Shown here: one piece after another, positions 24,201 through 38,200 of the stretch
How positions within the stretch are numbered: the stretch's first letter is position 1
How the letters are laid out: each line of letters starts with the position of its first letter
Program-made: the position numbers and the translations under genes
Source: Hexactinellida sp. DTS-2022
Lineage: Eukaryota > Porifera > Hexactinellida
Assembly (NCBI GenBank): GCA_028753945.1
Contig: JAPNXP010000009.1
Span: forward strand, 186,001 to 250,000
Direction of reading: 5' to 3'
Length of the DNA: 64,000 nucleotides
Notes under the pieces: model-generated
Told to the model about the DNA's origin: nothing
Database searches by the model: none
Seen by the model: the letters and a program-made list of their open reading frames with translations, nothing else

Positions 24201-27200
24201 CGTACAATATTAACTAACGAGTTTCTTCTTTAGTAGAATGTGGTATAAATAGAAAGGACAAATGGTTTAAATCTCTCATGGGTGGATATAATGAATTCGA
24301 ATGCTAACGAATGCCTGCTGTAGTATAATGTTTTATATATTGTACGCAAAAAGCGTACAATATTATACTAACGAGTTTCTTCTTTTGTAGAATGTGCTAT
24401 AAATAGAAAGGACAAATGGTATCAATATTTCATGTGTGGATATAATGAATTCGAATGCTAACGAAGGTCTGCTGTAGCATAATGTTCTATATATTGTACG
24501 CAAAATGCGTACAATATTAACTAACGAGTTTCTTCTTAGTAGAATGTGGTATAAATAGAAAGTACAAATGGTTTAAATCCCTCATGGGTGGATATAATGA
24601 ATTCGAATGCTAACGAATGCCTGCTGTAGTATAATGTGCTATATATTGTACGCAAAATGCGTACAATATTATACTAACAGGTTTCTTCTTTAGTAGAATG
24701 TGGTATAAATAGAAAGGACAAATGGTATCAATATTTCATGGGTGGATATAATGAATTCGAATGCTAACGAAGGTCTGCTGTAGTATAATGTGCTATATAT
24801 TGTACGCAAAAAGCGTACAATGTTATACTAACAGGTTTCTTCTTTAGTAGAATGTGGTATAAATAGAAAGTACAAATGGTATCAATATTTCATGGGTGGA
24901 TATAATGAATTCGAATGCTAACGAATGTCTGCTGTAGTATAATGTGCTATATATTGTACGCAAAAAGCGTACAATATTAAACTAACAGGTTTCTTCTTTA
25001 GTAGAATGTGCAATAAATAGAAAGTACAAATGGTTTAAATCTCTCATGGGTGGATATAATGAATTCGAATGCTAACAAATGTCTGCTTTAGTATAATGTA
25101 CTATATATTGTACGCAAAATGCGTACAATATTATACTAACAGGTTACTTCTTTAGTAGAATGTGGTATAAATAGAAAGTACAAATGGTATCAATATTTCA
25201 TGGGTGGATATAATGAATTCGAATGCTAACAAATGTCTGCTTTAGTATAATGTACTATATATTGTACGCAAAATGCGTACAATATTAACTAACGAGTTTC
25301 TTCCTTAGTAGAATGTGCAATAAATAGAAAGGACAAATGGTATCAATATCTTATGTGTGGATATAATGAATTCGAATGCTAACAAATGTCTGCTGTAGTA
25401 TTATGTGCTATATATTGTACGCAAAATGCGTACAATATTAACTAACGAGTTTCTTCTTAGTAGAATGTGGTATAAATAGAAAGTACAAATGGTTTAAATC
25501 TCTCATGGGTGGATATAATGAATTCGAATGCTAACGAATGCCTGCTGTAGTATAATGTGCTATATATTGTACGCAAAAAGCGTACAATATTAACTAACGA
25601 GTTTCTTCTTAGTAGAATGTGGTATAAATAGAAAGTACAAATGGTTTAAATCTCTCATGGGTGGATATAAAGAATTCGAATGCTAACGAATGCCTGCTGT
25701 AGTATAATGTGCTATATATTGTACGCAAAAAGCGTACAATATTATACTAACGAGTTTCTTCTTTTGTAGAATGTGCTATAAATAGAAAGTACAAATGGTT
25801 CAAATCTCTCATGGGTGGATATAATGAATTCGAATGCTAACGAATGACTGCTGTAGTATAATGTGCTATATATTGTACGCAAAAAGCGTACAATATTATA
25901 CTAAAGAGTTTCTTCTTTTGTAGAATGTGCTATATATAGAAAGGACAAATGGTTTCAATATCTTATGTGTGGATATAATGAATTCGAATGCTAACAAATG
26001 TCTACTGTAGTATAATGTGCTATATATTGTACGCAAAATGCGTACAATATTATACTAACAGGTTTCTTCTTTAGTAAAATGTGCAATATATAGAAAGGAC
26101 AAATGGTTTCAATATCTCATGTGTGGATATAATGAATTCGAATGCTAACAAATGTCTGCTGTAGTATAATGTGCTATATATTGTACGCAAAAAGCGTACA
26201 ATATTAAACTAACAGGTTTCTTCTTTAGTAGAATGTGCAATAATAGAAAGTACAAATGGTTTAAATCTCTCATGGGTGGATATAATGAATTCGAATGCTA
26301 ACAAATGTCTGCTTTAGTATAATGTACTATATATTGTACGCAAAATGCGTACAATATTATACTAACAGGTTTCTTCTTTAGTAGAATGTGGTATAAATAG
26401 AAAGTACAAATGGTATCAATATTTCATGGGTGGATATAATGAATTCGAATGCTAACGAATGTCTTCTGTAGTATTATGTGCTATATATTGTACGCAAAAT
26501 GCGTACAATATTAACTAACGAGTTTCTTCCTTAGTAGAATGTGCAATAAATAGAAAGGACAAATGGTATCAATATCTTATGTGTGGATATAATGAATTCG
26601 AATGCTAACAAATGTCTGCTGTAGTATTATGTGCTATATATTGTACGCAAAATTCGTACAATATTAACTAACGAGTTTCTTCTTAGTAGAATGTGGTATA
26701 AATAGAAAGTACAAATGGTTTAAATCTCTCATGGGTGGATATAATGAATTCGAATGCTAACGAATGCCTGCTGTAGTATAATGTGCTATATATTGTACGC
26801 AAAAAGCGTACAATATTAACTAACGAGTTTCTTCTTAGTAGAATGTGGTATAAATAGAAAGTACAAATGGTTTAAATCTCTCATGGGTGGATATAAAGAA
26901 TTCGAATGCTAACGAATGCCTGCTGTAGTATAATGTGCTATATATTGTACGCAAAAAGCGTACAATATTATACTAACGAGTTTCTTCTTTTGTAGAATGT
27001 GCTATAAATAGAAAGGACAAATGGTATCAATATTTCATGTGTGGATATAATGAATTCGAATGCTAACGAAGGTCTGCTGTAGCATAATGTTCTATATATT
27101 GTACGCAAAATGCGTACAATATTAACTAACGAGTTTCTTCTTAGTAGAATGTGGTATAAATAGAAAGTACAAATGGTTTAAATCCCTCATGGGTGGATAT

Positions 27201-30200
27201 AATGAATTCGAATGCTAACGAATGCCTGCTGTAGTATAATGTGCTATATATTGTACGCAAAATGCGTACAATATTATACTAACAGGTTTCTTCTTTAGTA
27301 GAATGTGGTATAAATAGAAAGGACAAATGGTATCAATAAATCATGGGTGGATATAATGAATTCGAATGCTAACGAAGGTCTGCTGTAGTATAATGTGCTA
27401 TATATTGTACGCAAAAAGCGTACAATGTTATACTAACAGGTTTCTTCTTTAGTAGAATGTGGTATAAATAGAAAGGACAAATGGTTTCAATATCTCATGT
27501 GTGGATATAATGAATTCGAATGCTAACAAATGTCTGCTGTAGTATAATGTGCTATATATTGTACGCAAAAAGCGTACAATATTAAACTAACAGGTTTCTT
27601 CTTTAGTAGAATGTGCAATAAATAGAAAGTACAAATGGTTTAAATCTCTCATGGGTGGATATAATGAATTCGAATGCTAACAAATGTCTGCTGTAGTATA
27701 ATGTGCTATATATTGTACGCAAAAAGCGTACAATATTAAACTAACAGGTTTCTTCTTTAGTAGAATGTGCAATAAATAGAAAGTACAAATGGTTTAAATC
27801 TCTCATGGGTGGATATAATGAATTCGAATGCTAACAAATGTCTGCTGTAGTATAATGTACTATATATTGTACGCAAAATGCGTACAATATTATACTAACA
27901 GGTTTCTTCTTTAGTAGAATGTGGTATAAATAGAAAGTACAAATGGTATCAATATTTCATGGGTGGATATAATGAATTCGAATGCTATCGAATGTCTTCT
28001 GTAGTATTATGTGCTATATATTGTACGCAAAATGCGTACAATATTAACTAACGAGTTTCTTCCTTAGTAGAATGTGCAATAAATAGAAAGGACAAATGGT
28101 ATCAATATCTTATGTGTGGATATAATGAATTCGAATGCTAACGAAGGTCTGCTGTAGTATAATGTGCTATATATTGTATGCAAAAAGCGTACAATATTAA
28201 CTAACGAGTTTCTTCTTTAGTAGAATGTGCTATAAATAGAAAGTACAAATGATTTCAATATCTTATGTGTGGATATAATGAATTCGAATGCTAACGAAGG
28301 TCTACTGTAGTATAATGTGCTATATATTGTACGCAAAAAGCGTACAATATTATAATAACAGGTTTCTTCTTTAGTAGAATGTGCAATAAATAGAAAGGAC
28401 AAATGGTATCAATATTTCATGGGTGGATATAAGGAATTCGAATGCTAACAAATGTCTGCTGTAGCATAATGTGCTATATATTGTACGCAAAAAGCGTACA
28501 ATATTAACTAACGAGTTTCTTCTTTAGTAGAATGTGGTATAAATAGAAAGGACAAATGGTTTAAATCTCTCATGGGTGGATATAATGAATTCGAATGCTA
28601 ACGAATGCCTGCTGTAGTATAATGTTTTATATATTGTACGCAAAAAGCGTACAATATTATACTAACGAGTTTCTTCTTTTGTAGAATGTGCTATAAATAG
28701 AAAGGACAAATGGTATCAATATTTCATGTGTGGATATAATGAATTCGAATGCTAACGAAGGTCTGCTGTAGCATAATGTTCTATATATTGTACGCAAAAT
28801 GCGTACAATATTAACTAACGAGTTTCTTCTTAGTAGAATGTGGTATAAATAGAAAGTACAAATGGTTTAAATCCCTCATGGGTGGATATAATGAATTCGA
28901 ATGCTAACGAATGCCTGCTGTAGTATAATGTGCTATATATTGTACGCAAAATGCGTACAATATTATACTAACAGGTTTCTTCTTTAGTAGAATGTGGTAT
29001 AAATAGAAAGGACAAATGGTATCAATATTTCATGGGTGGATATAATGAATTCGAATGCTAACGAAGGTCTGCTGTAGTATAATGTGCTATATATTGTACG
29101 CAAAAAGCGTACAATGTTATACTAACAGGTTTCTTCTTTAGTAGAATGTGGTATAAATAGAAAGTACAAATGGTATCAATATTTCATGGGTGGATATAAT
29201 GAATTCGAATGCTAACGAATGTCTGCTGTAGTATAATGTGCTATATATTGTACGCAAAAAGCGTACAATATTAAACTAACAGGTTTCTTCTTTAGTAGAA
29301 TGTGCAATAAATAGAAAGTACAAATGGTTTAAATCTCTCATGGGTGGATATAATGAATTCGAATGCTAACAAATGTCTGCTTTAGTATAATGTACTATAT
29401 ATTGTACGCAAAATGCGTACAATATTATACTAACAGGTTTCTTCTTTAGTAGAATGTGGTATAAATAGAAAGTACAAATGGTATCAATATTTCATGGGTG
29501 GATATAATGAATTCGAATGCTAACAAATGTCTGCTTTAGTATAATGTACTATATATTGTACGCAAAATGCGTACAATATTAACTAACGAGTTTCTTCCTT
29601 AGTAGAATGTGCAATAAATAGAAAGGACAAATGGTATCAATATCTTATGTGTGGATATAATGAATTCGAATGCTAACAAATGTCTGCTGTAGTATTATGT
29701 GCTATATATTGTACGCAAAATGCGTACAATATTAACTAACGAGTTTCTTCTTAGTAGAATGTGGTATAAATAGAAAGTACAAATGGTTTAAATCTCTCAT
29801 GGGTGGATATAATGAATTCGAATGCTAACGAATGCCTGCTGTAGTATAATGTGCTATATATTGTACGCAAAAAGCGTACAATATTAACTAACGAGTTTCT
29901 TCTTAGTAGAATGTGGTATAAATAGAAAGTACAAATGGTTTAAATCTCTCATGGGTGGATATAAAGAATTCGAATGCTAACGAATGCCTGCTGTAGTATA
30001 ATGTGCTATATATTGTACGCAAAAAGCGTACAATATTATACTAACGAGTTTCTTCTTTTGTAGAATGTGCTATAAATAGAAAGTACAAATGGTTCAAATC
30101 TCTCATGGGTGGATATAATGAATTCGAATGCTAACGAATGACTGCTGTAGTATAATGTGCTATATATTGTACGCAAAAAGCGTACAATATTATACTAAAG

Positions 30201-30318
30201 AGTTTCTTCTTTTGTAGAATGTGCTATATATAGAAAGGACAAATGGTTTCAATATCTTATGTGTGGATATAATGAATTCGAATGCTAACAAATGTCTACT
30301 GTAGTATAATGTGCTATA
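21268..30318 (+). repeat. Satellite array B, about 59 monomers with a large block duplication
   Basis: Same satellite and same phase as array A. Rare variants show higher-order copying. GCTATCGAATG occurs at 22614, 23689 and 27983, offsets of 1075 bp (7 monomers) and 4294 bp (28 monomers). CTAAAGAGTTTC occurs at 25901 and 30195, again 4294 bp. So about 26640-30318 is a second copy of 21268-26024, lacking one internal 7-monomer duplication. The end of array A plus the start of B corresponds to the uninterrupted satellite near 26600-26700. No gene is supported. Confidence 0.96.
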
Positions 30319-32234
30319 ATTCTTTCACTCTCCTTCGTTCCCAGCAAATTTTTTACAATCAAAAAAATAGATTCTAAGAATGATAATTAGGTTGATTTGG
30401 AAGGTGAATCTTTGACAATAAACCATCCTGGTCGCTTTGAAAAGAGATATACTTTTCACCAGACATCCAACACATCACATAGGATAGCCATACTTTACAA
30501 TATATTCCATCAAAGACAATAAAAAAGAAGAATTCTTTCACTCTCCTTCGTTCCCAGCAAATTTTTTACCATCAAAAAAATAGATTTTAAGAATGATAAT
30601 TAGGTTGATTTGGAAGGTGAATCTTTGACAATAAACCATCCTGGTCGCTTTGAAAAGAGATATACTTTTCACCAGACATCCAACACATCACATAGGATAG
30701 CCATACTTTACAATATATTCCATCAAAGACAATAAAAAAGAAGAATTCTTTCACTCTCCTTCGTTCCTAGCAAATTTTTTACCATCAAAAAAATAGATTT
30801 TAAGAATGATAATTAGGTTGATTTGGAAGGTGAATCTTTGACAATAAACCATCCTGATCGCTTTGAAAAGAGATATACTTTTGTCCAGACATCCAAAACA
30901 TCACATAGGATAGCCATACTTTACAATATATTCCATCAAAGACAATAAAAAAGAAGAATTCTTTCACTCTCCTTCGTTCCCAGCAAATTTTTTTCCATCA
31001 AAAAAATAGATTTTAAGAATGATAATTAGGTTGATTTGGAAGGTGAATCTTTGACAATAAACCATCTTGGTCGCTTTGAAAAGAGATATACCTTTCACCA
31101 GACATCCAACACATCACATAGGATAGCCATACTCTACAATATATTCCATCAAAGACAAAAAAAAAAAAGAATTCTTTCACTCTCCTTCGTTCCCAGCAAA
31201 TTTTTTACCATCAAAAAAATAGATTTTAAGAATGATAATTAGGTTGATTTGGAAGGTGAATCTTTGACAATAAACCATCCTGGTCGCTTTGAAAAGAGAT
31301 ATACTTTTCACCAGACATCCAACACATCACATAGGATAGCCATACTTTACAATATATTCCATCAAAGACAATAAAAAAGAAGAATTCTTTCACTCTCCTT
31401 CGTTCCCAGCAAATTTTTTACCATCAAAAAAATAGATTTTAAGAATGATAATTAGGTTGATTTGGAAGGTGAATCTTTGACAATAAACCATCCTGGTCGC
31501 TTTGAAAAGAGATAAACTTTTCACCAGACATCCAACACATCACATAGGATAGCCATACTTTACAATATATTCCATCAAAGACAATAAAAAAGACGAATTC
31601 TTTCACTCTCCTTCGTTCCCAGCAAATTTTTTACCATCAAAAAAATAGATTTTATACTGTTAATTAGGTTGATTTGGAAGGTGAATCTTTGACAATAAAC
31701 CATCCTGGTCGCTTTGAAAAGAGATATACTTTTCACCAGACATCCAACACATCACATAGGATAGCCATACTTTACAATATATTCCATCAAAGACAATAAA
31801 AAAGACGAATTCTTTCACTCTCCTTCGTTCCCAGCAAATTTTTTACCATCAAAAAAATAGATTTTAAGAATGATAATTAGGTTGATTTGGAAGGTGAATC
31901 TTTGACAATAAACCATCCTGGTCGCTTTGAAAAGAGATATACTTTTCACCAGACATCCAACACATCACATAGGATAGCCATACTTTACAATATATTCCAT
32001 CAAAGACAATAAAAAAGAAGAATTCTTTCACTCTCCTTCGTTCCCAGCAAATTTTTTACCATCAAAAAAATAGATTTTAAGAATGATAATTAGGTTGATT
32101 TGGAAGGTGAATCTTTGACAATAAACCATCCTGGTCGCTTTGAAAAGAGATATACTTTTCACCAGACATCCAACACATCACATAGGATAGCCATACTTTA
32201 CAATATATTCCATCAAAGACAAAAAAAAAAAAGA
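30319..32234. repeat. Nine-copy tandem array of a 213-bp unit, unrelated to the satellite
   Basis: Units begin ATTCTTTCACTC at 30319, 30532, 30745, 30958, 31171, 31384, 31597, 31809 and 32022; the last ends at 32234. This is nine whole units (eight of 213 bp, one of 212). Each contains an inverted repeat TGAAAAG-AGATATA-CTTTTCA and an A-rich 3' part. The satellite halves GTGCTATA and TATTGT join in phase with no target duplication, at an A^T position, and the minus strand of the array starts with TC. That resembles a Helitron-type insertion, but the other end (...AAAGAAT) lacks CTRR and a hairpin. Origin is uncertain: tandem rolling-circle product or local amplification of a short insert. A 68-codon frame at 31036-31242 comes from one variant unit and is not credible. 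Confidence 0.93.
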
Positions 32235-35200
32235 TATTGTAAGCAAAATGCGTACAATATTAACTAAAGAGTTTCTTCTTTAGAAGAATGTGCTATAAAT
32301 AGAAAGTACAAATGGTTTAAATCTCTCATGGGTGGATATAATGAATTCGAATGCTAACGAATGTCTACTGTAGTATAATGTGCTATATATTGTACGCAAA
32401 ATGCGTACAATATTATACTAACGAGTTTCTTCTTTTGTAGAATGTGCAATAAATAGAAAAGACAAATGGTTTAAATCTCTCATGGGTGGATATAATGAAT
32501 TCGAATGCTAACGAATGTCTACTGTAGTATAATGTGCTATATATTGTACGCAAAATGCGTACAATATTATACTAACGAGTTTCTTCTTTTGTAGAATGTG
32601 CAATAAATAGAAAAGACAAATGGTATCAATCTCTCATGGGTGGATATAAGGAATTCGAATGCTAACGAATGAAGGCTGTAGTATAATGTGCTATATATTG
32701 TACGCAAAAAGCGTACAATATTATACTAACAGGTTTCTTCTTTAGTAGAATGTGGTATAAATAGAAAGTACAAATGGTATCAATATTTCATGGGTGGATA
32801 TAAGGAATTCGAATGCTAACAAATGTCTGCTGTAGAATAATGTGCTATATATTGTACGCAAAATGCGTACAATATTATACTAACGAGTTTCTTCTTTAGT
32901 AGAATGTGGTATAAATAGAAAGTACAAATGGTTCAAATCTCTCATGGGTGGATATAATGAATTCGAATGCTAACGAATGACTGCTGTAGTATAATGTACT
33001 ATATATTGTACGCAAAAAGCGTACAATATTATATAACAGGTTTCTTCTTTAGTAGAATGTGCTATATATAGAAAGGTTAAATGGTATCAATCTCTCATGG
33101 GTGGATATAATGAATTCGAATGCTAACGAATGACTGCTGTAGTATAATGTACTATATAATGTAAGCAAAAAGCGTACAATATTTTACTAACAGGTTTCTT
33201 CTTTAGTAGAATGTGCAATAAATAGAAAGGTTAAATGGTATCAATCTCTCATGGGTGGATATAATGAATTCGAATGCTAACGAATGAAGGCTGTAGTATA
33301 ATGTGCTATATATTGTACGCAAAAAGCGTACAATATTATACTAACAGGTTTCTTCTTTAGTAGAATGTGGTATAAATAGAAAGTACAAATGGTATCAATA
33401 TTTCATGGGTGGATATAAGGAATTCGAATGCTAACAAATGTCTGCTGTAGTATAATGTGCTATATATTGTACGCAAAATGCGTACAATATTATACTAACG
33501 AGTTTCTTCTTTAGTAGAATGTGGTATAAATAGAAAGTACAAATGGTTCAAATCTCTCATGGGTGGATATAATGAATTCGAATGCTAACGAATGTCTACT
33601 GTAGTATAATGTGCTATATATTGTACGCAAAATGCGTACAATATTATACTAACGAGTTTCTTCTTTTGTAGAATGTGCAATAAATAGAAAAGACAAATGG
33701 TATCAATCTCTCATGGGTGGATATAAGGAATTCGAATGCTAACGAATGAAGGCTGTAGTATAATGTGCTATATATTGTACGCAAAAAGCGTACAATATTA
33801 TACTAACAGGTTTCTTCTTTAGTAGAATGTGGTATAAATAGAAAGTACAAATGGTATCAATATTTCATGGGTGGATATAAGGAATTCGAATGCTAACAAA
33901 TGTCTGCTGTAGTATAATGTGCTATATATTGTACGCAAAATGCGTACAATATTATACTAACGAGTTTCTTCTTTAGTAGAATGTGGTATAAATAGAAAGT
34001 ACAAATGGTTCAAATCTCTCATGGGTGGATATAATGAATTCGAATGCTAACGAATGTCTACTGTAGTATAATGTGCTATATATTGTACGCAAAATGCGTA
34101 CAATATTATACTAACGAGTTTCTTCTTTTGTAGAATGTGCAATAAATAGAAAAGACAAATGGTATCAATCTCTCATGGGTGGATATAAGGAATTCGAATG
34201 CTAACGAATGAAGGCTGTAGTATAATGTGCTATATATTGTACGCAAAATGCGTACAATATTATACTAACAGGTTTCTTCTTTAGTAGAATGTGCTATATA
34301 TAGAAAGGTAAAATGGTATCAATCTCTCATGGGTGGATATAATGAATTCGAATGCTAACGAATGAAGGCTGTAGTATAATGTGCTATATAATGTAAGCAA
34401 AAAGCGTACAATATTTTACTAACAGGTTTCTTCTTTAGTAGAATGTGCTATATATAGAAAGGTTAAATGGTATCAATCTCTCATGGGTGGATATAATGAA
34501 TTCGAATGCTAACGAATGACTGCTGTAGTATAATGTACTATATAATGTAAGCAAAAAGCGTACAATATTTTACTAACAGGTTTCTTCTTTAGTAGAATGT
34601 GCAATAAATAGAAAGGTTAAATGGTATCAATCTCTCATGGGTGGATATAATGAATTCGAATGCTAACGAATGAAGGCTGTAGTATAATGTGCTATATATT
34701 GTACGCAAAAAGCGTACAATATTATACTAACAGGTTTCTTCTTTAGTAGAATGTGGTATAAATAGAAAGTACAAATGGTATCAATATTTCATGGGTGGAT
34801 ATAAGGAATTCGAATGCTAACAAATGTCTGCTGTAGTATAATGTGCTATATATTGTACGCAAAATGCGTACAATATTATACTAACGAGTTTCTTCTTTAG
34901 TAGAATGTGGTATAAATAGAAAGTACAAATGGTTCAAATCTCTCATGGGTGGATATAATGAATTCGAATGCTAACGAATGTCTACTGTAGTATAATGTGC
35001 TATATATTGTACGCAAAATGCGTACAATATTATACTAACGAGTTTCTTCTTTTGTAGAATGTGCAATAAATAGAAAAGACAAATGGTATCAATCTCTCAT
35101 GGGTGGATATAAGGAATTCGAATGCTAACGAATGAAGGCTGTAGTATAATGTGCTATATATTGTACGCAAAATGCGTACAATATTATACTAACAGGTTTC

Positions 35201-38200
35201 TTCTTTAGTAGAATGTGCTATATATAGAAAGGTTAAATGGTATCAATCTCTCATGGGTGGATATAATGAATTCGAATGCTAACGAATGAAGGCTGTAGTA
35301 TAATGTGCTATATATTGTACGCAAAAAGCGTACAATATTATACTAACAGGTTTCTTCTTTAGTAGAATGTGGTATAAATAGAAAGTACAAATGGTATCAA
35401 TATTTCATGGGTGGATATAAGGAATTCGAATGCTAACAAATGTCTGCTGTAGTATAATGTGCTATATATTGTACGCAAAATGCGTACAATATTATACTAA
35501 CGAGTTTCTTCTTTAGTAGAATGTGGTATAAATAGAAAGTACAAATGGTTCAAATCTCTCATGGGTGGATATAATGAATTCGAATGCTAACGAATGTCTA
35601 CTGTAGTATAATGTGCTATATATTGTACGCAAAATGCGTACAATATTATACTAACGAGTTTCTTCTTTAGTAGAATGTGGTATAAATAGAAAGTACAAAT
35701 GGTTCAAATCTCTCATGGGTGGATATAAGGAATTCGAATGCTAACGAATGTCTACTGTAGTATAATGTGCTATATATTGTACGCAAAATGCGTACAATAT
35801 TATACTAACAGGTTTCTTCTTTAGTAGAATGTGCTATATATAGAAAGGTTAAATGGTATCAATCTCTCATGGGTGGATATAATGAATTCGAATGCTAACG
35901 AATGAAGGCTGTAGTATAATGTGCTATATATTGTACGCAAAAAGCGTACAATATTATACTAACAGGTTTCTTCTTTAGTAGAATGTGGTATAAATAGAAA
36001 GTACAAATGGTATCAATATTTCATGGGTGGATATAAGGAATTCGAATGCTAACAAATGTCTGCTGTAGTATAATGTGCTATATATTGTACGCAAAATGCG
36101 TACAATATTATACTAACGAGTTTCTTCTTTAGTAGAATGTGGTATAAATAGAAAGTACAAATGGTTCAAATCTCTCATGGGTGGATATAATGAATTCGAA
36201 TGCTAACGAATGACTGCTGTAGTATAATGTACTATATATTGTACGCAAAAAGCGTACAATATTATACTAACAGGTTTCTTCTTTAGTAGAATGTGCTATA
36301 TATAGAAAGGTTAAATGGTATCAATCTCTCATGGGTGGATATAATGAATTCGAATGCAAACGAATGAAGGCTGTAGTATAATGTGCTATATATTGTACGC
36401 AAAATGCGTACAATATTATACTAACAGGTTTCTTCTTTAGTAGAATGTGCTATATATAGAAAGGTTAAATGGTATCAATCTCTCATGGGTGGATATAATG
36501 AATTCGAATGCTAACGAATGAAGGCTGTAGTATAATGTGCTATATATTGTACGCAAAAAGCGTATAATATTATACTAACAAGTTTCTTCTTTAGTTGAAT
36601 GTGGTATAAATAGAAAGTACAAATGGTATCAATATTTCATGGGTGGATATAAGGAATTCGAATGCTAACAAATGTCTGCTGTAGTATAATGTGCTATATA
36701 TTGTACGCAAAATGCGTACAATATTATACTAACGAGTTTCTTCTTTAGTAGAATGTGGTATAAATAGAAAGTACAAATGGTTCAAATCTCTCATGGGTGG
36801 ATATAATGAATTCGAATGCTAACGAATGACTGCTGTAGTATAATGTACTATATATTGTACGCAAAAAGCGTACAATATTATACTAACAGGTTTCTTCTTT
36901 AGTAGAATGTGCTATATATAGAAAGGTTAAATGGTATCAATCTCTCATGGGTGGATATAATGAATTCGAATGCTAACGAATGACTGCTGTAGTATAATGT
37001 ACTATATAATGTAAGCAAAAAGCGTACAATATTTTACTAACAGGTTTCTTCTTTAGTAGAATGTGCAATAAATAGAAAGGTTAAATGGTATCAATCTCTC
37101 ATGGGTGGATATAATGAATTCGAATGCTAACGAATGAAGGCTGTAGTATAATGTGCTATATATTGTACGCAAAAAGCGTACAATATTATACTAACAGGTT
37201 TCTTCTTTAGTAGAATGTGGTATAAATAGAAAGTACAAATGGTATCAATATTTCATGGGTGGATATAAGGAATTCGAATGCTAACAAATGTCTGCTGTAG
37301 TATAATGTGCTATATATTGTACGCAAAATGCGTACAATATTATACTAACGAGTTTCTTCTTTAGTAGAATGTGGTATAAATAGAAAGTACAAATGGTTCA
37401 AATCTCTCATGGGTGGATATAATGAATTCGAATGCTAACGAATGTCTACTGTAGTATAATGTGCTATATATTGTACGCAAAATGCGTACAATATTATACT
37501 AACGAGTTTCTTCTTTTGTAGAATGTGCAATAAATAGAAAAGACAAATGGTATCAATCTCTCATGGGTGGATATAAGGAATTCGAATGCTAACGAATGAA
37601 GGCTGTAGTATAATGTGCTATATATTGTACGCAAAAAGCGTACAATATTATACTAACAGGTTTCTTCTTTAGTAGAATGTGGTATAAATAGAAAGTACAA
37701 ATGGTATCAATATTTCATGGGTGGATATAAGGAATTCGAATGCTAACAAATGTCTGCTGTAGTATAATGTGCTATATATTGTAAGCAAAATGCGTACAAT
37801 ATTATAAAACGAGTTTCTTCTTTAGTAGAATGTGGTATAAATAGAAAGTACAAATGGTTCAAATCTCTCATGGGTGGATATAATGAATTCGAATGCTAAC
37901 GAATGAAGGCTGTAGTATAATGTGCTATATATTGTACGCAAAAAGCGTACAATATTATACTAACGAGTTTCTTCTTTTGTAGAATGTGCAATAAATAGAA
38001 AAGACAAATGGTATCAATCTCTCATGGGTGGATATAAGGAATTCGAATGCTAACGAATGAAGGCTGTAGTATAATGTGCTATATATTGTACGCAAAATGC
38101 GTACAATATTATACTAACAGGTTTCTTCTTTAGTAGAATGTGCTATATATAGAAAGGTTAAATGGTATCAATCTCTCATGGGTGGATATAATGAATTCGA

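Noticed and set aside
31036-31242. 68-codon plus-strand frame in the 213-bp array
   Set aside because: Exists only in one unit because of an A-run length change at a unit boundary; the other eight units do not keep it open.
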